A DNA stretch of 64,000 nt from UBA12481 sp012523435 (lineage in GTDB: Bacteria; Bacteroidota; Bacteroidia; Bacteroidales; UBA12481). Positions within the stretch are counted from its first letter, which is position 1. Every line of letters starts with the position of its first letter. Position numbers and translations under genes: made by a program. A model generated the notes under the pieces. The model searched no databases. It was given only the letters and a program-made list of their open reading frames with translations, and was not told the DNA's origin. Positions 44,057 through 52,401 of this stretch are shown here, one piece after another. The DNA is taken from positions 1 through 64,000 of the forward strand of contig JAQUCP010000006.1 of assembly GCA_028686135.1 (NCBI GenBank), read 5' to 3'.

Positions 44057-44654
44057 ATTGATGGCGTTGATAGAGAGTCCGGGTGACATCCTGCAGAGAT
44101 AATCCGCGGTCGGCCAGGAGCACCAGGTAGTGAAACAGCAAATCGGCAGCTTCGTCCAGAAAGGCTGCATCATTATTGCCCATGGCTTCAATGACCAGCT
44201 CCACTGCTTCCTCTCCCGTTTTCTGGGCCATAGCAGCTGTCCCCTTTCTGAACAGCTCAGCCGTGTAGGAACCTTCGGGCAACTCCCGTTTACGCTGGAG
44301 GATAAGCTGCTGCAGATAATCAAGAAACAAAATGTCGGGTTCATTGATCTCATTAAAGCAGGTATCCGGTCCATCATGGCAAACAGGACCGGCGGGGGTA
44401 GCCATTATCAGCAGGGTGTCACGATCACAGTCGACCAGGATCTTCTTCACCTTCAGTGAGTTACCACTCGTTTCCCCTTTAGTCCATAACGTCTGCCTCG
44501 ATCGGCTGTAGAAGGTTACTAATCCGGTTTCCCGGGTGATCTTCAAGGATTCTTCACTCATATAGCCCAGCATCAGCACCTTGCGGGTGAGGTCATCCTG
44601 GATGATGGCCGGGATGAGGCCATTTTCTTTTTTAAAATCAAGTTTTTCGCTCAT
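44055..44654 (-). CDS. hisIE: bifunctional phosphoribosyl-AMP cyclohydrolase / phosphoribosyl-ATP pyrophosphatase
   Basis: The 199-residue fusion of HisI (1-105) and HisE (about 110-199) catalyses steps 2 and 3 of histidine synthesis. The HisI half has LGYMSEESLKIT, FYSRSRQTLWTKGETSGN and the zinc-binding DCDRDTLL with C.HDGPDTCF. The HisE half has SYTAELFRKGTAAMAQKTGEEAVELVIEA (seen here as separate helices) and LFHYLVLLAD. It is the last gene of the operon, 10 bp after hisF. Confidence 0.96.
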   Translation of the reverse strand: MSEKLDFKKENGLIPAIIQDDLTRKVLMLGYMSEESLKITRETGLVTFYSRSRQTLWTKGETSGNSLKVKKILVDCDRDTLLIMATPAGPVCHDGPDTCFNEINEPDILFLDYLQQLILQRKRELPEGSYTAELFRKGTAAMAQKTGEEAVELVIEAMGNNDAAFLDEAADLLFHYLVLLADRGLSLQDVTRTLYQRHQ

Positions 44655-44664
44655 GTTGATAAGA

Positions 44665-45429
44665 TTATTGAATTAATCGGACCGGGATATTTTCCCCGGC
44701 CAGGTATTGTTTTAAAATCGGAATAGGGATCTCTCCAAAGTGGAACACACTGGCCGCCAACGCCGCATCAGCTTTCCCGATGGTAAAAGCATCACGAAAG
44801 TGCTCGGGGCTTCCGGCCCCTCCGGATGCGATCACCGGAAGGTGCACATCATCCGACAAGAGACCCAGGGCTTCACAGGCGTATCCACTTTTGGTTCCAT
44901 CATGGTTCATGCTGGTGAAGAGGATTTCACCACAACCTCGCTCCCTGCCCTCTTTGGCCCATTCGAACAGATCACGACCAACCGGAATTCGCCCACCATG
45001 CATAAACACCTCCCACGACCCGTTAGGCTGCTGCCGGGCATCAATAGCCAGAACCACAAACTGGGATCCGAATCCACCAGCTAAACGATCAATCAGCTGT
45101 GGATTTTTGAGTACTGCCGAGTTAAGCGAGACTTTATCCGCTCCAGCCTCCAGCAGAGCGGAGGCATCCTCATAAGAGGCAATTCCGCCACCCACAGTAA
45201 AGGGAATCGTGATGGTTCTGGCTACCCGCCGAACGAGCTCAATGAAGGTCTTGCGCCCCTCGTGGCTGGCCGTGATATCCAACAGCACCAGCTCATCAGC
45301 CTGCTCCTCAACATACCGGAGTGCCAGCTCAACAGGATCACCGGCATCACGCAATTGGACGAAATTCACACCCTTGACCGTCCGGCCATCCAGGATATCC
45401 AAACAAGGAACTATTCTTTTTGCCAGCAT
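44665..45429 (-). CDS. hisF: imidazole glycerol phosphate synthase cyclase subunit
   Basis: The 254-residue TIM barrel is the cyclase half of IGP synthase, paired with HisH. It begins MLAKRIVPCLDILDGR with the catalytic D11; the second catalytic Asp lies in VLAIDARQ (about 130). The phosphate sites VGGGIASYED and ASGGAGSPEHF are intact. ATG overlaps the hisA stop by 1 nt (TAATG). Confidence 0.97.
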   Translation of the reverse strand: MLAKRIVPCLDILDGRTVKGVNFVQLRDAGDPVELALRYVEEQADELVLLDITASHEGRKTFIELVRRVARTITIPFTVGGGIASYEDASALLEAGADKVSLNSAVLKNPQLIDRLAGGFGSQFVVLAIDARQQPNGSWEVFMHGGRIPVGRDLFEWAKEGRERGCGEILFTSMNHDGTKSGYACEALGLLSDDVHLPVIASGGAGSPEHFRDAFTIGKADAALAASVFHFGEIPIPILKQYLAGENIPVRLIQ

Positions 45430-46175
45430 TATCCTTCAGATTTGTTGATGAGATTATTGGGTCCAACTGTCAAGTCATCGAGATCCAGCCTACCTTCATA
45501 CAGGGCTTTGCCAATGATCACCCCGGACAGTCCTGCTTCGCGAAGAGCATTCAGATCATCCATCGAAGAGACCCCACCACTCGCAATAAGCTCGATTTCA
45601 GGAAATTGGATCATCATCTTTTGATAAAGGGCAACGGCCGGACCGGTAAACAATCCATCACGCTCAACATCCGTGCAAAAGAATTGGGTGATGCCATATC
45701 CCAGCCATTGGCTGATGAATTCCGTCCATTGTATCCGGGTACCAGCCTGCCATCCATGGTACACGATCATTTCATCGCGGACATCAGCACCCAGAAGGAA
45801 ACGATCAGGGCCAAATTCAGCAATCCAATCGCGCAGCATAATCGGATCAGTCACGGCCATACTTCCAATGCTAACCTGTGAAGCACCCGCCTGAAAAACC
45901 TGAGCCAAAGATTTATAGGAGCGGATGCCTCCGCCATAATCAACCGCCAAACCGGTTTGTCCGGTGATTGCCCTGAGAACATCCAGGTTTTGAGGCTCAC
46001 CACTGCGGGCACCATCGAGATCCACCACATGCAACCTGTGCAAACCGGCTCGTTCGAAGCGCTGAGCTTCCAATACCGGGTCATTCGAATAGATGGTCAC
46101 CTCCCCAAAGCGCCCTCCGGACAACCTAACCACCTGACCGTGAATCAAATCAATAGCAGGAATAATCTCCATCAT
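45429..46175 (-). CDS. hisA: ProFAR isomerase HisA
   Basis: The 248-residue half-barrel-duplicated TIM barrel is related to HisF. It carries PAIDLIHGQVVRL with the catalytic Asp near residue 9, VDYGGGIRSY, FFCTDVERDG (second Asp), and ASGGVSSMDDL. It isomerises the aminoaldose of ProFAR to the aminoketose. It overlaps hisH by 4 nt and hisF by 1 nt, so translation is coupled. Confidence 0.97.
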   Translation of the reverse strand: MMEIIPAIDLIHGQVVRLSGGRFGEVTIYSNDPVLEAQRFERAGLHRLHVVDLDGARSGEPQNLDVLRAITGQTGLAVDYGGGIRSYKSLAQVFQAGASQVSIGSMAVTDPIMLRDWIAEFGPDRFLLGADVRDEMIVYHGWQAGTRIQWTEFISQWLGYGITQFFCTDVERDGLFTGPAVALYQKMMIQFPEIELIASGGVSSMDDLNALREAGLSGVIIGKALYEGRLDLDDLTVGPNNLINKSEG

Positions 46176-46756
46176 AATTCGAGAAAGTTTTTAATCAGTT
46201 GCAGCCCGATCTCCCCGCTTTTTTCGGGATGAAACTGGACAGCGAAGAAATTATCGCGCTGCAGTGCAGCACTAAATGGTAGCTCGTACTCGCAAACAGC
46301 CACTGTATTATCGCCTGTCGCGGCAAAAAAGGAGTGTACAAAATAGACGTATGATCCGGGATCGATCTTTCGAAACAAAGGTTCATCCGTAGCAAAAGAT
46401 ATTGTATTCCAGCCCATATGAGGGACTTTCAGCTCTCCTTGGAAACGCTTGACCTCCTCCGAAAATATCCCCAGTCCGGCCACATCCCCCTCCTCCGAGG
46501 AGCGGCACATCAGCTGCATTCCCAGACAGATCCCTAACACCGGTTGCGTCAGCGAGGTGATTAGCTCACCAAGTTCTCTAGCCTTTAGATAGGCCATTGT
46601 GCTGCTCGCCTCCCCCACTCCCGGGAAGATCACCTTTGAGGCTCGTCTGATTCTTACCGGATCGTCCGTTACCTCGGCCGAATACCCGAGACGCTCCAGG
46701 GCATTCACTACCGACCCGATATTCCCAGCATTATATTTGATCACAACAATCTTCAT
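46172..46756 (-). CDS. hisH: imidazole glycerol phosphate synthase glutaminase subunit
   Basis: The 194-residue class I glutamine amidotransferase has the oxyanion strand IFPGVGEAS, nucleophile C77 in GICLGMQLM, and His/Glu in FHPEKSG near the end. It supplies ammonia to HisF. A 60-bp space separates it from hisB, the widest inside the operon; I see no promoter there. Confidence 0.96.
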   Translation of the reverse strand: MKIVVIKYNAGNIGSVVNALERLGYSAEVTDDPVRIRRASKVIFPGVGEASSTMAYLKARELGELITSLTQPVLGICLGMQLMCRSSEEGDVAGLGIFSEEVKRFQGELKVPHMGWNTISFATDEPLFRKIDPGSYVYFVHSFFAATGDNTVAVCEYELPFSAALQRDNFFAVQFHPEKSGEIGLQLIKNFLEL

Positions 46757-46816
46757 TACCTTCTGATTTTTGCTTATTCACCTGTTCAACTTCGCTCCCT
46801 TGATTTTCTGATTCTA

Positions 46817-47935
46817 TTACAGCATCCCTTTGGTGCTCGGCACCCCACCCTCACACGATCCTTGCCAGGCTTGGCGGAGCGTTCGGGCTAATGCTTTAAA
46901 TGCTGCCTCGATTTTGTGATGTTCATTATCTCCCTGGATATCAATATGTAAAGCACAACGAGCTCCATCGGCAAAAGAGCGAAAAAAGTGCTGAAACAGT
47001 TCCGTAGGCAATTCCCCGATCTTTTCGCGGTGGAACTCGGCATTCCAGTGGAGATACGGCCTTCCGCCCAGGTCGATGGAGAGGCTACACCGTGAATCAT
47101 CCATCGGTAGCACAAAGCCATATCGGTTCATTCCACGCAGATCGCCCCAGGCTTGTCTAAAAGCCTGACCGAGTACCAGGGCGGTATCCTCCACCGTATG
47201 ATGCTCATCCACATGGAGATCTCCGTTCGTCTGGATCGTCAGATCGGCTCCGCTATGACGGGCCAGCTGATCCAGGAGGTGATCAAAAAAGCCTATCCCC
47301 GTAGAGACAATCGACTGACCTTCACCATGGAGCGACACCTCCACCCGGATATCCGTTTCACGCGTTTTACGAACCACCGTGGCCGACCGCTCCTTTCTGA
47401 TCAGGAAATCGGCGATCTCCTTCCAGGTGGTTGCTTTGAGAGCGCAAAATGGGTCATCGGCAGGGGTGGCGAACTGTTTCCACCGTTCTTCCGTACCGAT
47501 AAATATTCCCCGGCACCCCAGGTTCGCAGCAAGGCGGATATCGGTGGTTCGATCGCCAATTACATAGGATCTAGCCATATCATAATCACCTGACAAATAA
47601 TGAGTTAACATACCAATCCCGGGTTTTCGGGTATCGAGCCCTTCGTGACTAAAACTCCGGTCGATGAGAATTTCCCGAAAGCGGATGCCCTCCTGAGCCA
47701 AAGTCTCAACCATCCGGTCCTGTACCGGCCAAAAGGTCGCCTCCGGGAATGACTGTGTACCCAGGCCATCCTGGTTTGTCACCATCACCAACTCAAAAGG
47801 CAGGATGCGAGCGATACGGCCCAGGTGGGTAAAGACTCCCGGCAAGTACCGAAGTTCGTTAAAGCTGTCAACTTGCTCATTTTCAGGCTCTCTTATCAGA
47901 GTGCCGTCACGGTCGATGAATAAAAATCGTTTCAT
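46817..47935 (-). CDS. hisB: bifunctional histidinol-phosphatase / imidazoleglycerol-phosphate dehydratase
   Basis: The 372-residue fusion has two parts. Residues 1-165 form a HAD phosphatase (FIDRDGTLIREP, VMVTNQDG, GDRTTDIRLA). Residues from about 175 on form the dehydratase with both metal motifs, DEHHTVEDTAL and DNEHHKIEAAF. This is the HisNB arrangement of Proteobacteria and Bacteroidetes, giving two non-consecutive steps on one chain. Confidence 0.96.
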   Translation of the reverse strand: MKRFLFIDRDGTLIREPENEQVDSFNELRYLPGVFTHLGRIARILPFELVMVTNQDGLGTQSFPEATFWPVQDRMVETLAQEGIRFREILIDRSFSHEGLDTRKPGIGMLTHYLSGDYDMARSYVIGDRTTDIRLAANLGCRGIFIGTEERWKQFATPADDPFCALKATTWKEIADFLIRKERSATVVRKTRETDIRVEVSLHGEGQSIVSTGIGFFDHLLDQLARHSGADLTIQTNGDLHVDEHHTVEDTALVLGQAFRQAWGDLRGMNRYGFVLPMDDSRCSLSIDLGGRPYLHWNAEFHREKIGELPTELFQHFFRSFADGARCALHIDIQGDNEHHKIEAAFKALARTLRQAWQGSCEGGVPSTKGML

Positions 47936-47947
47936 TGGCTAGAGGTA

Positions 47948-50365
47948 TCAATTTTCGGTTGTTTGGGTATCATTTGGATGCTGGCCAGCTGAGTCTGGCT
48001 GGCTAAAGGCTTCCAACGCATCCAGCAGGCGCTGATTCTCTTCGGCTGTTCCAACTGTGATTCTCAGGCAGTTATCGCACAATGGTTGTTTCGATCGATC
48101 CCGGACAATAATATGGCGATCGGATAGGTATTGGTACATTGTTCGGGCATCGATCACCTTCACCAGCAGGAAATTACCTTCTGACGGATAGACTGTTTTC
48201 ACGCATGGCTTAACGCCAAGCTGCTCACGGAGCCATTCGCGCTGATCGATGATTTCACGCACCGACTGGTCAACCGTGCTGGGATCCTGTTTTAACTTCT
48301 GCAAAATCTCATTCGCCGCTGGGGAGCTGATATTATAAGGGTATTTCACTTTATCCAGGAGGCTAATAATAAAGGGGTCTGCGAAGGCCATGCCCACACG
48401 GGCAGCTGCCAAGCCCCAGGCTTTTGAGAAAGTCCTGAGAATCAACAGATTAGGATATTTTTTAATCAGTCTGATGGCAGAAGAACCGGTAGCAAAATCG
48501 GCATAAGCTTCATCAACCACCACGATGCCAGGGAATTTTCTGGCAATTTTCTCGATCTGGGTCAGTGGGATCTGGTTCCCAGTGGGATTATTAGGTGAAC
48601 AGAGGAAGATGATTTGGGTGTCGTACCCGGTGACTGCCAACAGTCGATCCTCATCAAGAGTAAAATCATCATTCAGCAGGAAGGCATCAACGCCGACATC
48701 CTGAATTTGAGCGGCTACCGCGTACATGCCGTAGGATGGGCTTAGGGTTAGCATCCGGCTCTGCCGTGGTTCGCAGAAGATTCGAATGAGCAAATCAATA
48801 GCCTCATCGCTACCGTTTCCGACAAACACTTGATCAGGCTCACTCCCAAAGCGGAGGGCAACCTGTTGTCTCAGTTCCCGCTGACGGGGGTCGGGATAGC
48901 GATTCAGGCCGTTATCATTAGGATTCTCATTGGCATCCAGGAAGATTCCCTCTCTCCCGGAGTATTCATCTCGAGCTGAGGAGTATGGAACCAGGGACAG
49001 GATGTTGGGTCTGACTCTCTTTGCCACCTTCAGTTTTGGGTCAGCTATTTCATCACTATCCTCAAGCCCTTCAGGTTGGGATGTTTCGCTGTTCATTCTG
49101 ATCTCCACCGCGCGAGCGTGTCCTTCCAGCCCTTCAGCCCTGGCCATCACCTGAATTGCCGGTCCGATTTGCTCAAGTCCGCCGGCGGTGATCTCCTGAA
49201 AAGTCACCATCCGGGTAAACGCTTCCACACTCAGTCCGCCCATTTGGCGGGCATAGCCAGATGTTGGCAGGGTATGATTGGTGCCACTGGCGTAATCTCC
49301 CGCACTTTCGGGGGTCAGTGATCCAAGAAAAACTGATCCGGCGTTAGTTACCATCCCGGCCAGATCCCGGTAGTTTTTGGTACTAATGATCAAATGTTCA
49401 GGCGCATATTGGTTCACCATAGCCATCAGAGTATCGTAATCACGAAGAACCACTATCCGGCTATATTTCAATGCATTACGGGCAACATCCGCTCGTGGAA
49501 GCTGTTGTAATTGGGCAAGCGTTTCCTGTTTCACCGTTTTTGCCAGTTGAAGATCCGTAGTAAACAGGATAACCTGGCTATCTGGTCCATGTTCAGCCTG
49601 AGAAAGCAGGTCGGCAGCAATAAAAGTCGGGTTACTCCATTGGTCGGCGATCACGGCCACTTCGGATGGGCCGGCAGGCATATCAATGGCAACCTGATCT
49701 CTTGAAACCAATGTTTTTGCCATGGTCACCCATGAATTTCCTGGTCCGAATACTTTATCTACCGCGGGAACGGGTCCCAGTCCATAGGCCATTGAAGCCA
49801 CAGCCTGAACGCCTCCGAGGCGGAACACGTTGGTGACTCCACACAGGTTAGCGGCATAGAGTATGGCCGGGTGGATTATCCCCTTGCAGTTGCCAGGAGA
49901 GCAGAGGACGACAGTTCGGCATCTGGCGAGGGCGGCAGGAATTGCCAGCATCAGCACGGTTGAGAACAGGGGTGCAGTGCCGCCCGGAACGTAAAGTCCA
50001 ACACGCTCGATCGGCAGGGAACGGCGGTAGCAGGTAACTCCTTCCATCACTTCAACAGGAGACTCAAGACGGATTTGTTGCTCGTGGAATTTCTGGATAT
50101 TCCTGGCGGCCAAGGCGATAGCATTCTTCAGCTCTTTTGGAAGGAGATCGGAAGCCTCGTCCAGCTCCTGCTGACTGATCAAGGCCGGTTCAGGGTCATA
50201 TCCGTCGAACTGACGGGTCAACCGGCAAACATCGCTCCAGCCTGTACCCTTCAGATCCCGGAGCATACTTGAAACCTTGGCTTCCAAATCCACCTTCTGA
50301 TCCGTTGGGCGGCTCAGGAGATTTTTCCAGGTATCGGCCGATGGGTTGATTACTAAGTCCATCAT
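47948..50365 (-). CDS. hisDC: HisD-HisC fusion: histidinol dehydrogenase + histidinol-phosphate aminotransferase
   Basis: This is one uninterrupted 805-codon frame. Residues 1-430 are HisD (GLYVPGGTAPLFSTVLML, GPGNSWVTMAK, AEHGPDSQ, NHTLPTSGYARQMGGLS). An acidic linker of about 20-30 residues (QPEGLEDSDEIADPK) joins it to HisC (about 450-795), with NENPNDNG, NGSDEAIDLL, SPNNPTGN, DEAYADF and the PLP lysine in RTFSKAWGLAAARVG. These are the last and the seventh steps of the pathway. Both active sites look intact. The start ATG directly follows the hisG stop codon. Confidence 0.95.
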   Translation of the reverse strand: MMDLVINPSADTWKNLLSRPTDQKVDLEAKVSSMLRDLKGTGWSDVCRLTRQFDGYDPEPALISQQELDEASDLLPKELKNAIALAARNIQKFHEQQIRLESPVEVMEGVTCYRRSLPIERVGLYVPGGTAPLFSTVLMLAIPAALARCRTVVLCSPGNCKGIIHPAILYAANLCGVTNVFRLGGVQAVASMAYGLGPVPAVDKVFGPGNSWVTMAKTLVSRDQVAIDMPAGPSEVAVIADQWSNPTFIAADLLSQAEHGPDSQVILFTTDLQLAKTVKQETLAQLQQLPRADVARNALKYSRIVVLRDYDTLMAMVNQYAPEHLIISTKNYRDLAGMVTNAGSVFLGSLTPESAGDYASGTNHTLPTSGYARQMGGLSVEAFTRMVTFQEITAGGLEQIGPAIQVMARAEGLEGHARAVEIRMNSETSQPEGLEDSDEIADPKLKVAKRVRPNILSLVPYSSARDEYSGREGIFLDANENPNDNGLNRYPDPRQRELRQQVALRFGSEPDQVFVGNGSDEAIDLLIRIFCEPRQSRMLTLSPSYGMYAVAAQIQDVGVDAFLLNDDFTLDEDRLLAVTGYDTQIIFLCSPNNPTGNQIPLTQIEKIARKFPGIVVVDEAYADFATGSSAIRLIKKYPNLLILRTFSKAWGLAAARVGMAFADPFIISLLDKVKYPYNISSPAANEILQKLKQDPSTVDQSVREIIDQREWLREQLGVKPCVKTVYPSEGNFLLVKVIDARTMYQYLSDRHIIVRDRSKQPLCDNCLRITVGTAEENQRLLDALEAFSQPDSAGQHPNDTQTTEN

Positions 50366-51223
50366 TTAAACAATCATTTTCTCAATGGGAATCACCAGAA
50401 TACCTTGGGCGCCTGCGTCACGTAACTGACTGATGATCACCCAGAACTCGCGTTCGCTTAACACCGAGTGCACCGAGCTCCAGCCCTCCTCCGCCAGGGG
50501 CATGATGGTAGGACTTTTCATGCCGGGCAGAATCCTACAAATCTCGTCGAGTCGTTCATTGGGGGCATTCAGCAGGATATATTTATTATCCCTGGCGGCT
50601 AAGACAGCCCGGAACCGAAACAGCAGGTTTTCCAGGGTTGTCCTCTTCTCAGCTGATAATCCAGGTGCAGCTACCAGCACAGCCTCCGACTTCATCACGA
50701 CCTCAACCTCTCGCAGGCCATTGCTAATCAATGTACTACCAGAGCTGACGATATCCATAATCCCATCAGCCAATCCGATTGCCGGAGCAATCTCTACGGA
50801 TCCATTCAGAAAGTGAATCTCTGCATCTATCTGATTATCATCTAGATAATTTTGAAGAATATGAGGAAATGAGGTAGCTATTTTTCGGCCTGCTAACCAG
50901 GAGCGATCGGGGTAATCGATCTCTTTAGGTACGGCGATACTCAGGCGGCAGGCGCTGAACCCCAGGTGCTCCATAACTTCCAGGGGAAATTGGGACTCCC
51001 GAAGAACGTCCTCCCCGATAATGCCCGCATCGGCCACACCATCAGCCACATATTGAGGGATGTCGTCATCCCGGAGATAGAGAACCTCTAACGGAAACGA
51101 GGAAGATTGAGCCAGGAGGGTTCGTTTCCCGTTCGTTAAGGAGAGCCCGCTCTCCTTCATCAGTTCCAGGCTTTTTTCGCTAAGCCGGCCGGATTTTTGC
51201 AATGCAATTTTTAGTCTGTCCAT
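50366..51223 (-). CDS. hisG: ATP phosphoribosyltransferase, long form
   Basis: The 285-residue protein catalyses the committed step of histidine synthesis. It has KIALQKSGRLSEKSLEL at the N-terminus, ADAGIIGEDVL, and ADGIMDIVSSGSTLISNGL with the PRPP site. A C-terminal ACT-like regulatory domain (about 210-285) marks the long HisG form, which needs no HisZ and is feedback-inhibited by histidine. I start it at ATG 51223. The frame extends upstream to 51259, but those codons are the attenuator hairpin and U-tract. Confidence 0.96.
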   Translation of the reverse strand: MDRLKIALQKSGRLSEKSLELMKESGLSLTNGKRTLLAQSSSFPLEVLYLRDDDIPQYVADGVADAGIIGEDVLRESQFPLEVMEHLGFSACRLSIAVPKEIDYPDRSWLAGRKIATSFPHILQNYLDDNQIDAEIHFLNGSVEIAPAIGLADGIMDIVSSGSTLISNGLREVEVVMKSEAVLVAAPGLSAEKRTTLENLLFRFRAVLAARDNKYILLNAPNERLDEICRILPGMKSPTIMPLAEEGWSSVHSVLSEREFWVIISQLRDAGAQGILVIPIEKMIV

Positions 51224-51230
51224 AAAAAAA

Positions 51231-51265
51231 GTCAAAAAAAAAGGCTTGCAGATTTGCAAGCCTTT
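51231..51265 (-). terminator. his operon attenuator (terminator hairpin before hisG)
   Basis: On the minus strand AAAGGCTTGCA pairs over 11 bp with TGCAAGCCTTT around a 4-nt loop, followed by a T-rich tract broken by GAC, ending 8 bp before the hisG ATG. It lies 24 bp after the leader peptide stop codon, where an attenuator is expected. Confidence 0.88.
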
Positions 51266-51288
51266 CAGTTCATTAAAACCTTATCTTA

Positions 51289-51360
51289 CTACTCTGCACA
51301 GACCCCTTGCATCAGGTGATGATGATGATGATGGATGCTATGCAGAAAATTGTTATACAT
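51289..51360 (-). CDS. hisL: histidine operon leader peptide
   Basis: This is a 23-codon reading frame with seven histidines: one at position 7 and six consecutive at 10-15 (five CAT and one CAC), within MYNNFLHSIHHHHHH, ending VCAE and TAG. When charged His-tRNA is scarce the ribosome would stall on the His run and favour an anti-terminator; otherwise the terminator at 51231-51265 forms. The start lies about 10 nt from the predicted transcription start. The frame is too short for usual gene finders. Confidence 0.92.
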   Translation of the reverse strand: MYNNFLHSIHHHHHHLMQGVCAE

Positions 51361-51377
51361 ACTTTTTATCTCGGGGA

Positions 51378-51408
51378 CAAAGATAGCGGCACGAAGGAAA
51401 CATCCAAA
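51378..51408 (-). promoter_or_regulatory. his operon promoter
   Basis: On the minus strand TTTG (51408-51405), a 19-bp spacer and TATCTTTG (51385-51378): a perfect Bacteroidetes promoter with the start expected near 51371. Confidence 0.85.
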
Positions 51409-51431
51409 CCGGTTCACCCATTTTTATTAAA

Positions 51432-51463
51432 TTTGATCCTTGGATAATCAAAAAGTACTTTTG
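51432..51463 (+). promoter_or_regulatory. promoter of the Ig-like lipoprotein gene
   Basis: TTTG (51432-51435), a 20-bp spacer and TACTTTTG (51456-51463), 36 bp before the ATG. It is divergent from and only 24 bp away from the his promoter. Confidence 0.8.
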
Positions 51464-51499
51464 ATTGTTGTTAGTACGAACTAATTTAATTTATCAGTT

Positions 51500-52378
51500 A
51501 TGAAAAAATTATCATTATTAACCGCCGTATTGGCCATTGCCGGAATCTTTTTACTTCAGTCGTGTGACCCGGTAGGCACCGTTACCCCACCACTTTTAGC
51601 AGTTAATCCTACTGGAGAACTGACTGCCGGGCCTGGTGATGAGGTAAACTATGAAGTGATTGTCACCTCCGAGACTGACCTGCAAAAAGTAGAGATTTCT
51701 GGTAAGATTGGTGAAGTTCTGATCATGAGTACGGACACTATTTTCGAAGCCGGTGTTCTCTCAGCCACGTTTAACTTCACATTTGAAGTACCGGCAACTG
51801 CAAATGCTGGCGATATCATAAACGTTGATTTCACGGCCTTCAATGAAGGTGAAACCACCGTCGTAACCCGGAATGTTACTGTTGAAGCCGGTGAGATTGC
51901 CACCTACACTGCTGTCATCATGTCCGACCTGGAAAACCCGGTAGGAAGCAGTTTTTATGCCATTCCCACGAATGAATTGATGACCCTGAACCAGGCCATT
52001 GCCACCCCGGAAAAGGTTGACATCATCTATTATTATGGAGCTACCAACCAAGCTGTCATCTGCTCCCCGATGGATGAGGGTGTTAAGGCATTCACCGATT
52101 TACAGGGCAGAGTTATTGTTGACCGCCTGACCACCAAGAATGACACCAGAATGGCTACTGTGGATATGACGACTACCGAATTTGCTGCTGTCAGTAATGA
52201 CGGCCCAATCGTAGCCAACAAACCCGCTGTAACCTCTACTGCTGTCACCAAGCTGGAAAAAGATAATGTCTTCCATGTTCAGACTGTTTCAGGGAAACAG
52301 GCTCTCGTTATGGTGAAGAATATTGTTGGAACCCAAGGAACCAGCATGATTACTATTGAAGTTAAGGTACAGATCTAA
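51500..52378 (+). CDS. Ig-like beta-sandwich lipoprotein of unknown function
   Basis: The 292-residue product has a lipoprotein signal (cleavage before C22 in LLQSC). It is followed by beta-rich, Thr/Val-rich sequence in two parts: an Ig-like or PKD-like domain (about 30-130, GPGDEVNYEVIVTSETDLQKV) and a second all-beta domain (about 135-292). The overall look is that of SusE/SusF-like or other surface lipoproteins, but no binding residues can be named. It has a strong promoter and no partner gene on its strand. Confidence 0.72.
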   Translation: MKKLSLLTAVLAIAGIFLLQSCDPVGTVTPPLLAVNPTGELTAGPGDEVNYEVIVTSETDLQKVEISGKIGEVLIMSTDTIFEAGVLSATFNFTFEVPATANAGDIINVDFTAFNEGETTVVTRNVTVEAGEIATYTAVIMSDLENPVGSSFYAIPTNELMTLNQAIATPEKVDIIYYYGATNQAVICSPMDEGVKAFTDLQGRVIVDRLTTKNDTRMATVDMTTTEFAAVSNDGPIVANKPAVTSTAVTKLEKDNVFHVQTVSGKQALVMVKNIVGTQGTSMITIEVKVQI

Positions 52379-52401
52379 TTAAAAATCCGAACGATCTGGA
52401 A

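Noticed and set aside
51224..51259. An N-terminal extension of HisG.
   Set aside because: These codons are the attenuator hairpin and its U-tract; HisG proteins start at the MDRLKIAL block.
51315..51335. The GAT-type trinucleotide run as a microsatellite.
   Set aside because: Read on the minus strand it is the His codon run of the leader peptide, in the right place and frame.
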